Counted from the first letter of the stretch, positions 16,706 to 25,699 are shown. The stretch is DNA of 64,000 nucleotides from CAUZJF01 sp965248605 (GCA_965248605.1 CBDFJV010000007.1:3131666-3195665), one strand, 5' to 3'. A program made the numbers and translations. The notes: generated by a model from the letters alone, not told the origin.

Positions 16706-17596
16706 TCACCGGGCGTTCCCTGCGAGCTTCAACCTCACCGCCGTACCCGCCATCATTCGTAGTTTCGCCGCTCTCGAAAGCGCCGGACGCCGGCTCAGGA
16801 CGTCGTAGTCCTGAGCTTCGATGGCGTCAAGCACCTTGATACCGCCTTTCGTGAACAGGGCCACGTCCAGTCTCAGCCGGCCATCGAGCTCGCCGGCCAG
16901 TCCTACGCCCTTTCTAAACAATTCGCGGGCCTGCTCCACCTCGAACGCCATCAGGTCCCTGAACTGTCCGGTGACTTCCCGTCGTGCCAGCTGGTCCTCG
17001 GAGTAGTCGAAACGCTTCATGTCTTCCTGGGGTATGTAGATTCGCCCGATGGCGAAGTCTCTCGCAACGTCCTGCCAGAAGTTGGCCAGTTGCAGGGCAG
17101 TACATGTGTAGTCGGACAACCGCTGGCGGCGTTCGTCTCTATATCCGAACACGTGCAGCACCAGGTGTCCGACCGGGTTCGCTGAGTGCTGGCAGTAGTA
17201 GTCGACATCGTCATAAGTCGGGTAGCGGAATACCCTCTGGTCCATACGATTGGCTTCAATCAGTCTCAGAAAGGGCTCGATCGGGATGTCGAACTCTTCA
17301 ATAGTCTCTTGAAGGGCGACCATGTAGGGGTGGCTTGGCGAGCCGCCGTAGCAGGCCCGCAGGTCGAGTTCCCAGGCGTCTAGGGCAGCGAGCCTGTCGC
17401 CTTCGAACTCGTCGCCCAGGTCGTCTACGAAGCGACAGAAGGCGTAGATGGCATAGACGTGGTGGCGCTTGTTGCGGGGAAGGAGCCAGGAACCTACGGT
17501 GAAGTTCTCGTAGTGGGTCCTGGCGAGCTGTGCGCAGCGGGCGTAACCTTCCTCCGCACTGCAGTCCGCGACACTGCCGGGGAGGACCATCTCCAT
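16706..17596 (-). CDS. hpnC: Hydroxysqualene synthase
   Basis: A 296-residue squalene/phytoene synthase-family protein that converts presqualene diphosphate to hydroxysqualene. The HpnC-specific N-terminal HYENFTVGSWLLP is at 28-40. The Asp motifs are F-V-D58-D-L-G-D62 and QLANFWQDVARD near 169-180. The start ATG 17596 lies 7 bases after the yjbQ stop. It works with HpnD and HpnE to make squalene without a one-enzyme squalene synthase. Confidence 0.94.
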   Translation of the reverse strand: MEMVLPGSVADCSAEEGYARCAQLARTHYENFTVGSWLLPRNKRHHVYAIYAFCRFVDDLGDEFEGDRLAALDAWELDLRACYGGSPSHPYMVALQETIEEFDIPIEPFLRLIEANRMDQRVFRYPTYDDVDYYCQHSANPVGHLVLHVFGYRDERRQRLSDYTCTALQLANFWQDVARDFAIGRIYIPQEDMKRFDYSEDQLARREVTGQFRDLMAFEVEQARELFRKGVGLAGELDGRLRLDVALFTKGGIKVLDAIEAQDYDVLSRRPALSRAAKLRMMAGTAVRLKLAGNAR

Positions 17597-17603
17597 CTGG
17601 ACG

Positions 17604-18080
17604 TCAGACCCCCATCACCTGCACCAGGATCTCCCGGTCTTCCTTCTTGTCGTCGTCAAGCTCGACCATGAAAATGTGCTGGTACTGGCCCAGGGCCAAT
17701 CTGCCGTCGATAACCGGAATCGTTTCGCTGCTCCCGAGCACCAGGTGCTGACAGTGGGAATGTCCGTTCGGGCACTCGTCCTCGTGCATGTGCACCGTGC
17801 GGATGCTGAAGTCGTTGTGGCCGTAACGGGCGTTACGCGGGGCGAGCTTCTCCAACAGACTCGACAGATCGTTTATGAGCAGCGGCTCGTTCTCTTGAAT
17901 GGTAATCGCTGCGGTTGTGTGTCTGGAGAAAATGACAGCGACACCGCTGCGAATCTGAGAATCGTACACGGAGTCCGCGACACGATCAGTGATATCGATG
18001 AACTCGGGCATACTTGTCGATGCCACGTTCAACGAGAACTCGCAAACCCGGTACGTAACCTCGGTTTCTCTCATTTGCAA
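17604..18080 (-). CDS. YjbQ / UPF0047 family protein
   Basis: A 158-residue protein of the YjbQ family, a small trimeric metal-binding fold; some members show thiamine-phosphate synthase side activity, but the true role is unsettled. Family motifs SRHTTAAITIQENEP (near 51-65) and NGHSHCQH ... GQYQHIFMVELD are intact, including the conserved histidines. It sits between the squalene-hopene cyclase and hpnC on the same strand, 75 bases after the former and 7 before the latter. Its placement in a hopanoid operon may be fortuitous. Confidence 0.88.
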   Translation of the reverse strand: MQMRETEVTYRVCEFSLNVASTSMPEFIDITDRVADSVYDSQIRSGVAVIFSRHTTAAITIQENEPLLINDLSSLLEKLAPRNARYGHNDFSIRTVHMHEDECPNGHSHCQHLVLGSSETIPVIDGRLALGQYQHIFMVELDDDKKEDREILVQVMGV

Positions 18081-18155
18081 AACCTCACTCGGAAGTCGCC
18101 GTCGACCATATTGTCTGGTCGAAGTCGTAAAAGTGCGAGCATGATTATAGCGTCT

Positions 18156-20240
18156 TTAGCCTCGAACGCCTAATCTGGCTGAATTCGTAAGCCGGCCATT
18201 CCGTGCTGTGTACTTGACCCCACTCGGTGCGCGGCCGTCCAAAAAGGCCCTGTACCGCCCAAGCGCCGTTAGCGGCCAGTAGTTGCGGTACATGTGGTAT
18301 TTGATCATGAACCCGGCCGGAAGCTCGGCGCCCTGGTAGCCAGGGTCTCCAGGCTTCGGATATCGTCGCGGGCGTTTCCCGACGCCGTAACCTGGGAATC
18401 CGGTGCCGGTGAAGTAAGGCTCGTCCCACGATCCGTTGCTCCGTTGGGTGCCCGTCAAGTGTTCTATACCTCGCCGGGTCGATGGGTTGGTGCCTTCTCC
18501 CGCGGCAATAAGAGCGATAAGTGCCCACGACGTCTGCGAAGGAGTGCTCGGCCCCCGCCCGCGATACGCCGGGTCGACGTATGAGGCGCAGCTTTCGCCC
18601 CACCCTCCGTCGGCATTCTGGTGCCTCACGACCCAGTCTACGGCCCTCTTGACCGCCGGCATGGTCATGTCCACGCCCAACGCCTCCAGCGCGGGTAGGA
18701 CGGCGCCCGCGCCGTAGATGTAGTTCACTCCCCACCGGCCGAACCAGGGCCCATCGTCTTCCTGTTCGGCGAATAGGTAGTCGAGAGCCTTGGCCACGGC
18801 CGGATGATCGGCGCCGAAACCGAGGTGCCCGAGAGCCTCGAGCGCGTGAGCTGTAACGTCGACACTGGGAGGGTCGATAGTCTCGCCGAAGTCGGCGAAA
18901 GGTATTCTGGCGATGAATGACTTGGTGTTGTCCTTATCGAAGGCCCCCCATCCGCCGTTTGAGCACTGCATCCCCAGGACCCACCGGACGGCGCGGTCTA
19001 TCGCGTCCTGTCTTCCCTCTTGCGGCGGGAGGTCCGACCTGGATAGGGCAAGCAGTATTTCAGCCGTGTCGTCGATGTCCGGGTATACGTCGTTGTGGAA
19101 CTCGAAGGCCCAACCCCCAGGCGGCACGCCCTTCGCCCTTACCTGCCAATCTCCCCGGTCCAGAATCTGTCGGTCGAGTAGCCACTTGGTCGCTTTTACT
19201 ATAGAGGGGTGGTCCGGTCGAAGACCGGAGTCAAGCATCGCGTTCATGGCCAGACCGGTATCCCAGATAGGCGACACGCAGGCCTGCACTCTTAGCGTGT
19301 CCCCATCCTCGATGGCGAAGTTCTCGAAGCCTGCCAGTCCTTTCGCGATGGCAGGGTGTTCCCGCGGGTACCCCAGACTCGACAGCGCCATCAAAGAGTA
19401 AACCCAGGGCGGCTGGATCCCGCCCCAACTGCCATCGGCTTCCTGGTGTTCCACGATCCACCGCTCCGCCTTCTTGAGCGCCTGCCCCCTGGTCGGATTC
19501 CATGGGAGTTTCTCAAGGTAGCGAAGGACTGTGTCGCCTGCGTAGAAGAAGGTCTCCCAACCGACCAGCTTCTTTGGCCTTGCGATTGAGTAGTCCGTTT
19601 GGGCACGGGGGAGCGGGTAGAGCTCGTCGATGTTGGCCCAATCAGGCACGGGCCGTACCGGTTTCTTGTCAAGCAGCACGAGCAAGGGGACGATAGTGCC
19701 TCGGGCCCAGCTGGCGAAATCGTAGATATTGATCGGCGCCCAGTCTGGCACGAGCATGAGCTCCGGGGGCATGATGGGCACGCCCCTCCAGTCCCACTGC
19801 CCAAGGAGCGCCAGCCATATTTTGGTGAAGACCCGTGTCTTAGGGACGCCACCTTTCGCGACGATGAAGTCGCGGGCCTTGCGCATAAAGGGCTCGTTGG
19901 CAGAGTAGCCGGCGAGCTTCAGCGCGAAGTAGCACTCGGTCGAAGTACTGAGGTCGCCCGGGGCATCGTAGAACTGGCCCCACGTCCCGTCGCTCCGCTG
20001 GCGTTGCAGTATGTGGCGGGCAAGCTTATCCCACCTTTGCTTCTCGGCGACGCCCAAGAAGTGGGTCAGGAACTGGTACTCGGCCTCCATCGTCGGGTTC
20101 GACTCCAGCTCTCCCCACCAGTAGCCGTCCGGGTACTGGATGCTGAGGAGGTGCTGCTGTGCCCTCTCGATGGCGTCTGCCAACGTCGCGTCATGTCGCC
20201 CTGTTTCCCGACCGTTGACGTGGCCTGAGGTGGAATGCAT
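18156..20240 (-). CDS. shc: Squalene-hopene cyclase
   Basis: A 694-residue class II triterpene cyclase that protonates squalene and folds it into hopene/hopanol at the membrane surface. The catalytic acid motif DxDD is D388-I-D-D391 in VYPDIDDTAE. Several QW-type repeats are visible (QRSDGTWGQFYD, QEADGSWGGIQPPW, CSNGGWGAFD, QNADGGWGES, QRSNGSWDEPYF). It starts 6 bases after the hpnG stop. It is the central enzyme of the cluster; hpnF is an alternative name. Confidence 0.96.
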   Translation of the reverse strand: MHSTSGHVNGRETGRHDATLADAIERAQQHLLSIQYPDGYWWGELESNPTMEAEYQFLTHFLGVAEKQRWDKLARHILQRQRSDGTWGQFYDAPGDLSTSTECYFALKLAGYSANEPFMRKARDFIVAKGGVPKTRVFTKIWLALLGQWDWRGVPIMPPELMLVPDWAPINIYDFASWARGTIVPLLVLLDKKPVRPVPDWANIDELYPLPRAQTDYSIARPKKLVGWETFFYAGDTVLRYLEKLPWNPTRGQALKKAERWIVEHQEADGSWGGIQPPWVYSLMALSSLGYPREHPAIAKGLAGFENFAIEDGDTLRVQACVSPIWDTGLAMNAMLDSGLRPDHPSIVKATKWLLDRQILDRGDWQVRAKGVPPGGWAFEFHNDVYPDIDDTAEILLALSRSDLPPQEGRQDAIDRAVRWVLGMQCSNGGWGAFDKDNTKSFIARIPFADFGETIDPPSVDVTAHALEALGHLGFGADHPAVAKALDYLFAEQEDDGPWFGRWGVNYIYGAGAVLPALEALGVDMTMPAVKRAVDWVVRHQNADGGWGESCASYVDPAYRGRGPSTPSQTSWALIALIAAGEGTNPSTRRGIEHLTGTQRSNGSWDEPYFTGTGFPGYGVGKRPRRYPKPGDPGYQGAELPAGFMIKYHMYRNYWPLTALGRYRAFLDGRAPSGVKYTARNGRLTNSARLGVRG

Positions 20241-20246
20241 CTTCGA

Positions 20247-21029
20247 TTAGCCGACCGGGACCGGCGTTCGCGGTGAGGTCAGTGCGGTCAGGATCTTGGT
20301 TAGTGACGACCTCGCCCTCCGAGACAGAGCCCAGAGCCTCATGAGCTCCGGGATACGCGTCGGGTGTGAAACAGCGTATCGTACGGCTGCACTATACCTG
20401 TTGCTGCCTGCGTCGGCGGCCACGCTCTCGACGAACGGCGGCAGCGTCATGTCCATGGGGTCGAACACGGACCGAACGACGACCACCGACGCCCCTTGGT
20501 CGCTGGCGGCCTTACAGACCCAGAAGCTCTCCATGTCGATTACGCTCACTGGGAAACGCTCACCGACTCGACGCTTGTCGGAGGCGGTGCGGATAACGAT
20601 GGGCACCGTGAGGCAGCCGCCGCTTGCATAGTCGAACGTTCGGCCGTGTGGACTCGAATCGAGTTTGTCGGCGATCGTTGCTACGTTCGGAGCTATCGAA
20701 CGTGATTCCCCAACGGACGCGGAGTCCAAAGGCCTCTCGATAGCCCATACACTGTCGCAAATAAAAAGGTCTCCCGTAGTGAGCCCGGGCCTCGCGGCCG
20801 CCGCGAATCCCACCGAAACTACTGTGTCGGGCGCGAATTCGTCCAGCGCTTTCTTCACAGCCTTCTGGGCTGAATGCTTTCCTATGCCGCTCTCCACAAC
20901 TAAGACTTCGGGGATCTCTTCGGACGAGTAAAAGCGCCCGTCCGCGTCGGTCTTCGACGCAAGGCCGAAGCCGCCAAAGGAAAGATACTCGCTTACTTCT
21001 TCCTTGATCGCGGCGATAATAGCAATCAT
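20247..21029 (-). CDS. hpnG: Hopanoid-associated phosphorylase / adenosylhopane nucleosidase
   Basis: A 260-residue nucleoside-phosphorylase-like protein, expected to remove adenine from adenosylhopane to give a ribosylhopane-type intermediate. It begins MIAIIAAIKEEV and contains ESGIGKHSAQKAV near 46-58, VSVGFAAA near 71-78 and the nucleobase/ribose-site VIDMESFWV near 165. I choose ATG 21029, 11 bases after the hpnH stop; the longer frame upstream lies inside hpnH and has no family match. Confidence 0.9.
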   Translation of the reverse strand: MIAIIAAIKEEVSEYLSFGGFGLASKTDADGRFYSSEEIPEVLVVESGIGKHSAQKAVKKALDEFAPDTVVSVGFAAAARPGLTTGDLFICDSVWAIERPLDSASVGESRSIAPNVATIADKLDSSPHGRTFDYASGGCLTVPIVIRTASDKRRVGERFPVSVIDMESFWVCKAASDQGASVVVVRSVFDPMDMTLPPFVESVAADAGSNRYSAAVRYAVSHPTRIPELMRLWALSRRARSSLTKILTALTSPRTPVPVG

Positions 21030-21040
21030 TCTTGGGGGCG

Positions 21041-22066
21041 CTAGCTGGCGCCGACGCCACTGTTTTGAATGGCGCCTTCCTTTATCATTCGGTAGGCGTC
21101 GGCTGGCTTGCCGATAGCCTCCAAGATCGACGCTGACTCGAAGCCGCAGTGCATCATGCAGTTGGCGCACCTCGGGTCCTTGCCAACGCCGTACCGCTCC
21201 CAGACCTCGTCCTTGTAAAGGTCGTCGACGTTCTGTGTGTGCCGGTCGCCCAAGAGGTAGCAGGGCTCCCGCCAGCCCAATGTGGTATAGGTCGGATTGG
21301 ACCATGCTGTGCACTGGTAGTCCCGTTCGCCTCTTAGGAAGTCCAGGTACAGAGGGTTGTTGTAAAACCTGAGCCCGCGCTTCGGGTCCAGAACGTTCTT
21401 GAAGACCTTCCGTGCTCGGTTCCGCGATATGAAGAGCTCCTGGTTAGGCACCGAATCGTACTTGTAGCCTGGGGACACCATGCAACCTTCGATCCCCATG
21501 TCCGTCATCATCTGGAACATCTCGATCAGATCGTCCTCGTCGCATCCGTTGAACACCGTCGTATTGGTAGTGACCCGGTATCCTCCCTCTAGCGCGGCCT
21601 TTATGCCTCGAAGGGCGATCTTGAATACACCCTTGCGGTACACGGACCGGTCGTGAGCCTCTTCCATGCCGTCAAGGTGTACTACCCAGCAGAAGTACTT
21701 GGACGGCGGGACCTTCTTCATCACCCGCTCCATCAGGAGGGCGTTCGTGCACATGTAAACGAACTTCTTCTGAGCAATGATTCCTGCGACGATCTCGTCG
21801 ATCTGTGGATGCAGCGTCGGTTCGCCGCCGGCGATGGAGACGATGGGCGCGTTCGACTCTTCCACCGCGGCGATACACTGCTCGACCGTCACCATCCGGT
21901 CGATCACCGGTTCGTATTCACGGATGCGCCCGCACCCTTCGCATGCCAGGTTGCATTTCTCCAGAGGCTCGAGCATCGTTACCAGAGGGAACCTCCGCCG
22001 CCGAGCGAGCTTGTTCTTAGCTATGTACCACCCTAGCCGGACAGCCAACTCAATTGGTCTGCTCAT
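21041..22066 (-). CDS. hpnH: Adenosyl-hopene transferase, radical SAM
   Basis: A 341-residue radical SAM enzyme that adds a 5'-deoxyadenosyl group to diploptene, starting the extended C35 hopanoid side chain. The cluster motif is C38-x3-C42-x2-C45 (CNLACEGC), followed by SIAGGEPTLHPQID (the GGE motif). The C-terminal part has further cysteines (CANCMMHCGFE near 307-317) typical of HpnH. It is followed at 11 bases by hpnG, the usual pairing. Confidence 0.95.
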   Translation of the reverse strand: MSRPIELAVRLGWYIAKNKLARRRRFPLVTMLEPLEKCNLACEGCGRIREYEPVIDRMVTVEQCIAAVEESNAPIVSIAGGEPTLHPQIDEIVAGIIAQKKFVYMCTNALLMERVMKKVPPSKYFCWVVHLDGMEEAHDRSVYRKGVFKIALRGIKAALEGGYRVTTNTTVFNGCDEDDLIEMFQMMTDMGIEGCMVSPGYKYDSVPNQELFISRNRARKVFKNVLDPKRGLRFYNNPLYLDFLRGERDYQCTAWSNPTYTTLGWREPCYLLGDRHTQNVDDLYKDEVWERYGVGKDPRCANCMMHCGFESASILEAIGKPADAYRMIKEGAIQNSGVGAS

Positions 22067-22120
22067 ACCTCAGCTCCCAGGCACAGTGTTTGCCAGCGTC
22101 GCGATTCACGCCAGGATACG

Positions 22121-22156
22121 GGGCGCATGTCCCGATGCGGCATCGGGACGCCCCTA
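22121..22156. repeat. Hairpin repeat in the gap upstream of hpnH
   Basis: GTCCCGATGC (22129-22138) and GCATCGGGAC (22140-22149) are perfect inverted arms, flanked by GGGGCG and CGCCCC. The outer GGGGC/GCCCC edges resemble those of the 136-bp repeat elsewhere in the window (GGGGCGGG). It separates the prenyl synthase and hpnH and could act as a partial terminator or mRNA-stabilising hairpin. Confidence 0.55.
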
Positions 22157-22223
22157 CCAGAGGAAATCCCTCGGACCTTTCTGTTTTCAGAAGAACCACC
22201 AACAGCTAGTGTTCGCTCACCGC

Positions 22224-23288
22224 CTAGTGCTGCCTCACCGATAGGAAGTGACACAGCTCTTCGACGTCCTGTCGGTCACGCGGCGACATCTCTACGCCGT
22301 CGAGCGACGATAACGTGGCGTCGCAGTGTTCGGCCACCAGGCCTTCCGCATAGTCTTTTACTGAGAGACGGTCCATGATCCCTAGCACGTCGTCGACGGC
22401 CTCGTCGTCGATGGACTCACTCCTATACACGCTCTCTAGCACGCTTGCGTCTGTTCCGCCCGCCTTCGACATGGCGTACACGACGGGTAGTGAGTTTTTC
22501 TTGCGGCGGATGTCGGCGCCTACCGGCTTTCCAGTCGTATCGTCGTCGCCCCAGATCCCGAGGACGTCGTCCCTTACCTGAAAGGCAAAGCCCAGGTGCC
22601 GCCCGCATTCGCGGAAAGCCCTCACCGTGGGCGTGTCACCTCCGCCGAGCAGGGCCCCGACGTTCAGGGCACAGCGGAACAGTGCGCCGGTCTTCTTCGA
22701 GATCATCCCGAGGTACGCTCGCATGCCCACGTCGCTCCGACCTTCGTACGACAGATCGAGGAACTGGCCTTCGATCATTTCAAGGTAGGCCTCCGTGAGT
22801 AGGCGGGCCACTCGGTTCGCGTCCTGGAGGGACACGCCTAGCTGAGCGAGCTCCGCCAGAGACGCGTCGGCGACCACGTTCATAACGTTGCCGGCAACGA
22901 GCGCCTTCGCGTCGCCCCACACGGCCCAGACCGTAGGACGATGGTGGCGCGTTTCGTCTCTATCCTGAACGTCGTCGTGGATGAGCGAGAAGTTGTGGAC
23001 TAACTCAAGCGAGACGGCCGCGGGCATCGCCCGGTCTAATATGCCTCCAGCGGCTTCGCAGGCAAACAGGCAGAGCGTAGGGCGGAGCGCCTTGCCCTCG
23101 GTAGCTACGATGGCGCCTCCGTCGGCGTCGGCCCACCCCATCGAATAGAGTAGAAGCGGCGACGCTGCCAAGCTTTCACCGGACAGCCGAAGCCGCAGGG
23201 CATCGCCGATCCGAGCCTTATACCTGGAGAAGATAGCCGGGAGTGTGGGTGTCCGGCTACCGGTGACTGCGAGGGCAGGGTTGGCCAA
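22224..23288 (-). CDS. Trans-polyprenyl diphosphate synthase (FPP/GGPP type)
   Basis: A 354-residue all-trans prenyl chain-elongating enzyme. The first Asp-rich motif is D105-D-V-Q-D109 within IHDDVQDRDETRHHRPT, the second D240-D-V-L-G-I-W-G-D248; LRPTLCLF near 68-75 binds isopentenyl diphosphate. The product length cannot be read with certainty. Its place at the head of the hopanoid cluster suggests it supplies farnesyl diphosphate to HpnD. The start is TTG 23288 with GAGG about 10 bases upstream; a consensus-like promoter lies 36-65 bases further up. Confidence 0.9.
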   Translation of the reverse strand: MANPALAVTGSRTPTLPAIFSRYKARIGDALRLRLSGESLAASPLLLYSMGWADADGGAIVATEGKALRPTLCLFACEAAGGILDRAMPAAVSLELVHNFSLIHDDVQDRDETRHHRPTVWAVWGDAKALVAGNVMNVVADASLAELAQLGVSLQDANRVARLLTEAYLEMIEGQFLDLSYEGRSDVGMRAYLGMISKKTGALFRCALNVGALLGGGDTPTVRAFRECGRHLGFAFQVRDDVLGIWGDDDTTGKPVGADIRRKKNSLPVVYAMSKAGGTDASVLESVYRSESIDDEAVDDVLGIMDRLSVKDYAEGLVAEHCDATLSSLDGVEMSPRDRQDVEELCHFLSVRQH

Positions 23289-23323
23289 TAGAAGCTAACC
23301 TCGCCTACTACGGATGAAGCCGA

Positions 23324-23353
23324 ATGCTAGCATCGAAATTGATCAAGTGTCAA
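23324..23353 (-). promoter_or_regulatory. Candidate promoter of the hopanoid run
   Basis: On the minus strand a perfect TTGACA -35 (23353 to 23348) is followed after 18 bases by TAGCAT (23329 to 23324), about 35 bases before the prenyl synthase start. It is the only consensus-like promoter noticed ahead of the 14-gene run. Confidence 0.5.
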
Positions 23354-23519
23354 TTGGCCTGGGTAAGGCGCCGTGACAGCCAGGGAATCGACAGGTTGCA
23401 ACCGAGTCATCAGCGATGCTATGCCTCCTCGCCTGGCCAAGGTTAACGGTAGACATCTCAGTGGCTACCAGTCGCGTCGCGCGAGTATCACATTGTACCC
23501 TTATAGCACTGAGCCGTAG

Positions 23520-24305
23520 TTGGCCGCTGTCCCAAGGAGCAGACGGGTGGAAGTAACCGACGGCGTTCACGTCGTGCCCGTTCGATGGTCGCGAGTCTAT
23601 CTGCTCGAGTACGAAAACCTTGCGCTGGTTGACACCGGTCCGCCGTGGGGGGTCGGAGCAGTACTGCGATACATTCACTCCATCGGGCGCAGCCCCGACG
23701 AAGTCGAGTTCATCCTGATAACGCACAGCCACCCCGACCACTCCCTCGCCGCGGCGACTCTCGCTCAGCGGACAGGCGCCCGCATCTTGGCTCATGCAGG
23801 GGACACGTTGGCCTTGAGCTCGGGCGAGCGTTGCCTCAGCTACATCGGAGCGCTTTCCCGACTACGTTCGGCTGCAGGGTTGTCGAGCGGCGCTTCGATC
23901 AGCCGCACCGTTCAGGACCAAGATATCGTACCGATACGAGGCGGCGTAAAGGTGCTTCACACACCCGGTCACACGCCAGGAAGCGTGTGCTACCTGCTGC
24001 AAGACGAGGGAGTCCTGTTCTCTGGGGACACTATATTCAGCGATGGCGTAACCGTGAGCCGCTCGGCGCCGTTCCCGAAGTCAAATACCGAGGACTATCG
24101 CGCTTCGCTTGCCCGGCTGGCTGATGAGGACTTCGACGTACTTTGTGGCGGGCACGGGCGGCCTCTCGTCGGAAACGCGTCCGAAAGAGTGCGCGATCTG
24201 CTGGCGACGAGCCCGAACCCGCCGACCTGGCGGTCAGTAGTTGCTCGGTCTGCAACGAGACCGCTCCGTAGCCTTGGCTTCGTTCGCGGCACAGTGGACC
24301 TGTAA
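23520..24305 (+). CDS. Metallo-beta-lactamase-fold hydrolase
   Basis: A 261-residue MBL-fold protein. The zinc motif is H69-S-H71-P-D73-H74 (THSHPDH). Further ligands are in LHTPGHTPGS (near 144-153) and FSGDTIF (near 165-171), and a late GGHGRP histidine. The domain closes near 215 and a basic tail follows. The family covers glyoxalase II-like thioesterases and lactonases; the substrate is open. Start TTG 23520. It is divergent from the hopanoid run and upstream of an HMG-CoA-lyase-like gene on the same strand. Confidence 0.87.
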   Translation: MAAVPRSRRVEVTDGVHVVPVRWSRVYLLEYENLALVDTGPPWGVGAVLRYIHSIGRSPDEVEFILITHSHPDHSLAAATLAQRTGARILAHAGDTLALSSGERCLSYIGALSRLRSAAGLSSGASISRTVQDQDIVPIRGGVKVLHTPGHTPGSVCYLLQDEGVLFSGDTIFSDGVTVSRSAPFPKSNTEDYRASLARLADEDFDVLCGGHGRPLVGNASERVRDLLATSPNPPTWRSVVARSATRPLRSLGFVRGTVDL

Positions 24306-24351
24306 TAAAGCGTCGTTGACACCTGCGACAGGCCACACTTACACTCCCGTC

Positions 24352-25467
24352 ATGGATTTCAAGTGGCCCCGGCTAGAGTATAGAGAAGAATGCATGCGCG
24401 AGGGCATGCAGATTGAAGACGCAGGCATCAGCGTCGACGACAAAGTGCGGCTGCTCAACGCGCTGAGCGATACCGGCCTCAAGAACATCGTCGTCGGCTC
24501 CTTCGTCAGCCCCCGATACACGCCCCAGATGGCCCGCATCGACGAGATCGTCCGGAAGTTCACGCCTCGTCCGGAAGTGACCTACACGGGCCTGTTGGTC
24601 AACGAGAAGGCTGTCGAACGGGCGAAGCCCTACTCTCCGCCCCTTACAATCGAGACGGCAAGGCCCGTCTTGAGCTACCACCTCTGCGACGTGTTCACGC
24701 GCCGCAATTTCAACCGCTCGCAGGAGACGGAGATTGCGCGTTGGCCTCAGATCGTGGCCGCAGCGCAGGAGCGGGGCGCCACCGAGGCCGGAATCGGGGT
24801 CGCGGCCGCCTGGGGATCCAACTTCGTCGGTAGGTTCACTTTGGCGCAGCGGATGGAGGTTTTGGAACGCGGCCATCTGACTTGGGACAAGGTCGGAATT
24901 CCTGTGACCTCCGTCAGCCTCGTGGACCCCATGGCATGGTGCACGCCGCACCGGGTCGAGGAGCAGATCGTCGCCGTGAAGGAACGCTGGCCGGAGATTA
25001 AGCGGTTCTACCTACACCTCCACGACGCCCGCGGAATGGCGCTCTTGTCGGCGTATGCCGCGATGCGGGTACTCGGTCCAGAGGACGCTATCGAGCTCGA
25101 TGGGACGATCGGCGGCATCGGAGGTTGCCCATATTGTGGCACCGGACGGGCGACGGGGATGATGCCAACCGAGGACGCGATGCACCTGTTTGAGGACCTC
25201 GGTATCGAGACTGGCGTCGACCTGGACAGGTTGATCGACTGCGTTTGGATGCTCGAAGAGATTCTTGGTCGGCCAACGTTCGGCCATGTCTCGAAGGCGG
25301 GTCCCCGGCCTGCCGAAAGTGGCGCTTGGTTCGACCCCAACATGCCTTTCGTCGAGACCCTCGAAGAGGCCCGCCATTTCAAGCTGGGGCCGCAAGCATA
25401 CGAGGGGCAAATCTACCCCTGGGGGGAACGCATTCGAAGCGAGCAACGTCCCGATACGCTTGCCTGA
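24352..25467 (+). CDS. HMG-CoA lyase-like / pyruvate-carboxyltransferase-domain enzyme
   Basis: A 371-residue TIM-barrel enzyme of the HMGL-like group (HMG-CoA lyase, citramalate and isopropylmalate synthases). The metal-binding His pair is in FYLHLHDARGM near 220-230, and the active-site loop is GGIGGCPYCGTGRATG (about 248-263), matching the HMG-CoA-lyase GGCPYA signature with Cys replacing Ala. ATG 24352 is chosen over an earlier in-frame start that overlaps the MBL gene. The C-terminal extension (about 300-371) mentions no known domain. The exact acyl-CoA substrate is uncertain. Confidence 0.82.
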   Translation: MDFKWPRLEYREECMREGMQIEDAGISVDDKVRLLNALSDTGLKNIVVGSFVSPRYTPQMARIDEIVRKFTPRPEVTYTGLLVNEKAVERAKPYSPPLTIETARPVLSYHLCDVFTRRNFNRSQETEIARWPQIVAAAQERGATEAGIGVAAAWGSNFVGRFTLAQRMEVLERGHLTWDKVGIPVTSVSLVDPMAWCTPHRVEEQIVAVKERWPEIKRFYLHLHDARGMALLSAYAAMRVLGPEDAIELDGTIGGIGGCPYCGTGRATGMMPTEDAMHLFEDLGIETGVDLDRLIDCVWMLEEILGRPTFGHVSKAGPRPAESGAWFDPNMPFVETLEEARHFKLGPQAYEGQIYPWGERIRSEQRPDTLA

Positions 25468-25563
25468 ACCAGCTAGAGATCGAACGGTTCGCGCGAGTTC
25501 GAGTCGCGTCCTGTCCACCCAAGTTAAGTCTCTAGGCCCTGCCTAATACATGGAGACCAACGT

Positions 25564-25699
25564 ACCTAGTGGTCCAACATCCTAGTATTGAAGGGTTCTG
25601 AGGTTACGGCTTGGTAGGGGCGGGTTTGAAACCCGCCCTGTCGTCGTAGCACGCCAATCTCGGCTACCCCTCATTTCAAAGATTTCGGTCTACTAGTCC
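25564..25699. repeat. 136-bp repeat, copy 1
   Basis: Identical base for base to 41695-41830. It contains a perfect palindrome GGGCGGGTTT-G-AAACCCGCCC in the middle and CTAGT/ACTAG near its ends. It carries no open frame. It ends 15 bases before the target duplication of the IS1380 element. It is probably a non-autonomous mobile or REP-like element. Confidence 0.9.

Noticed and set aside
20247..21314. 355-codon version of hpnG
   Set aside because: The first 95 residues lie inside hpnH on the same strand and are unlike the family; ATG 21029 gives the normal protein.
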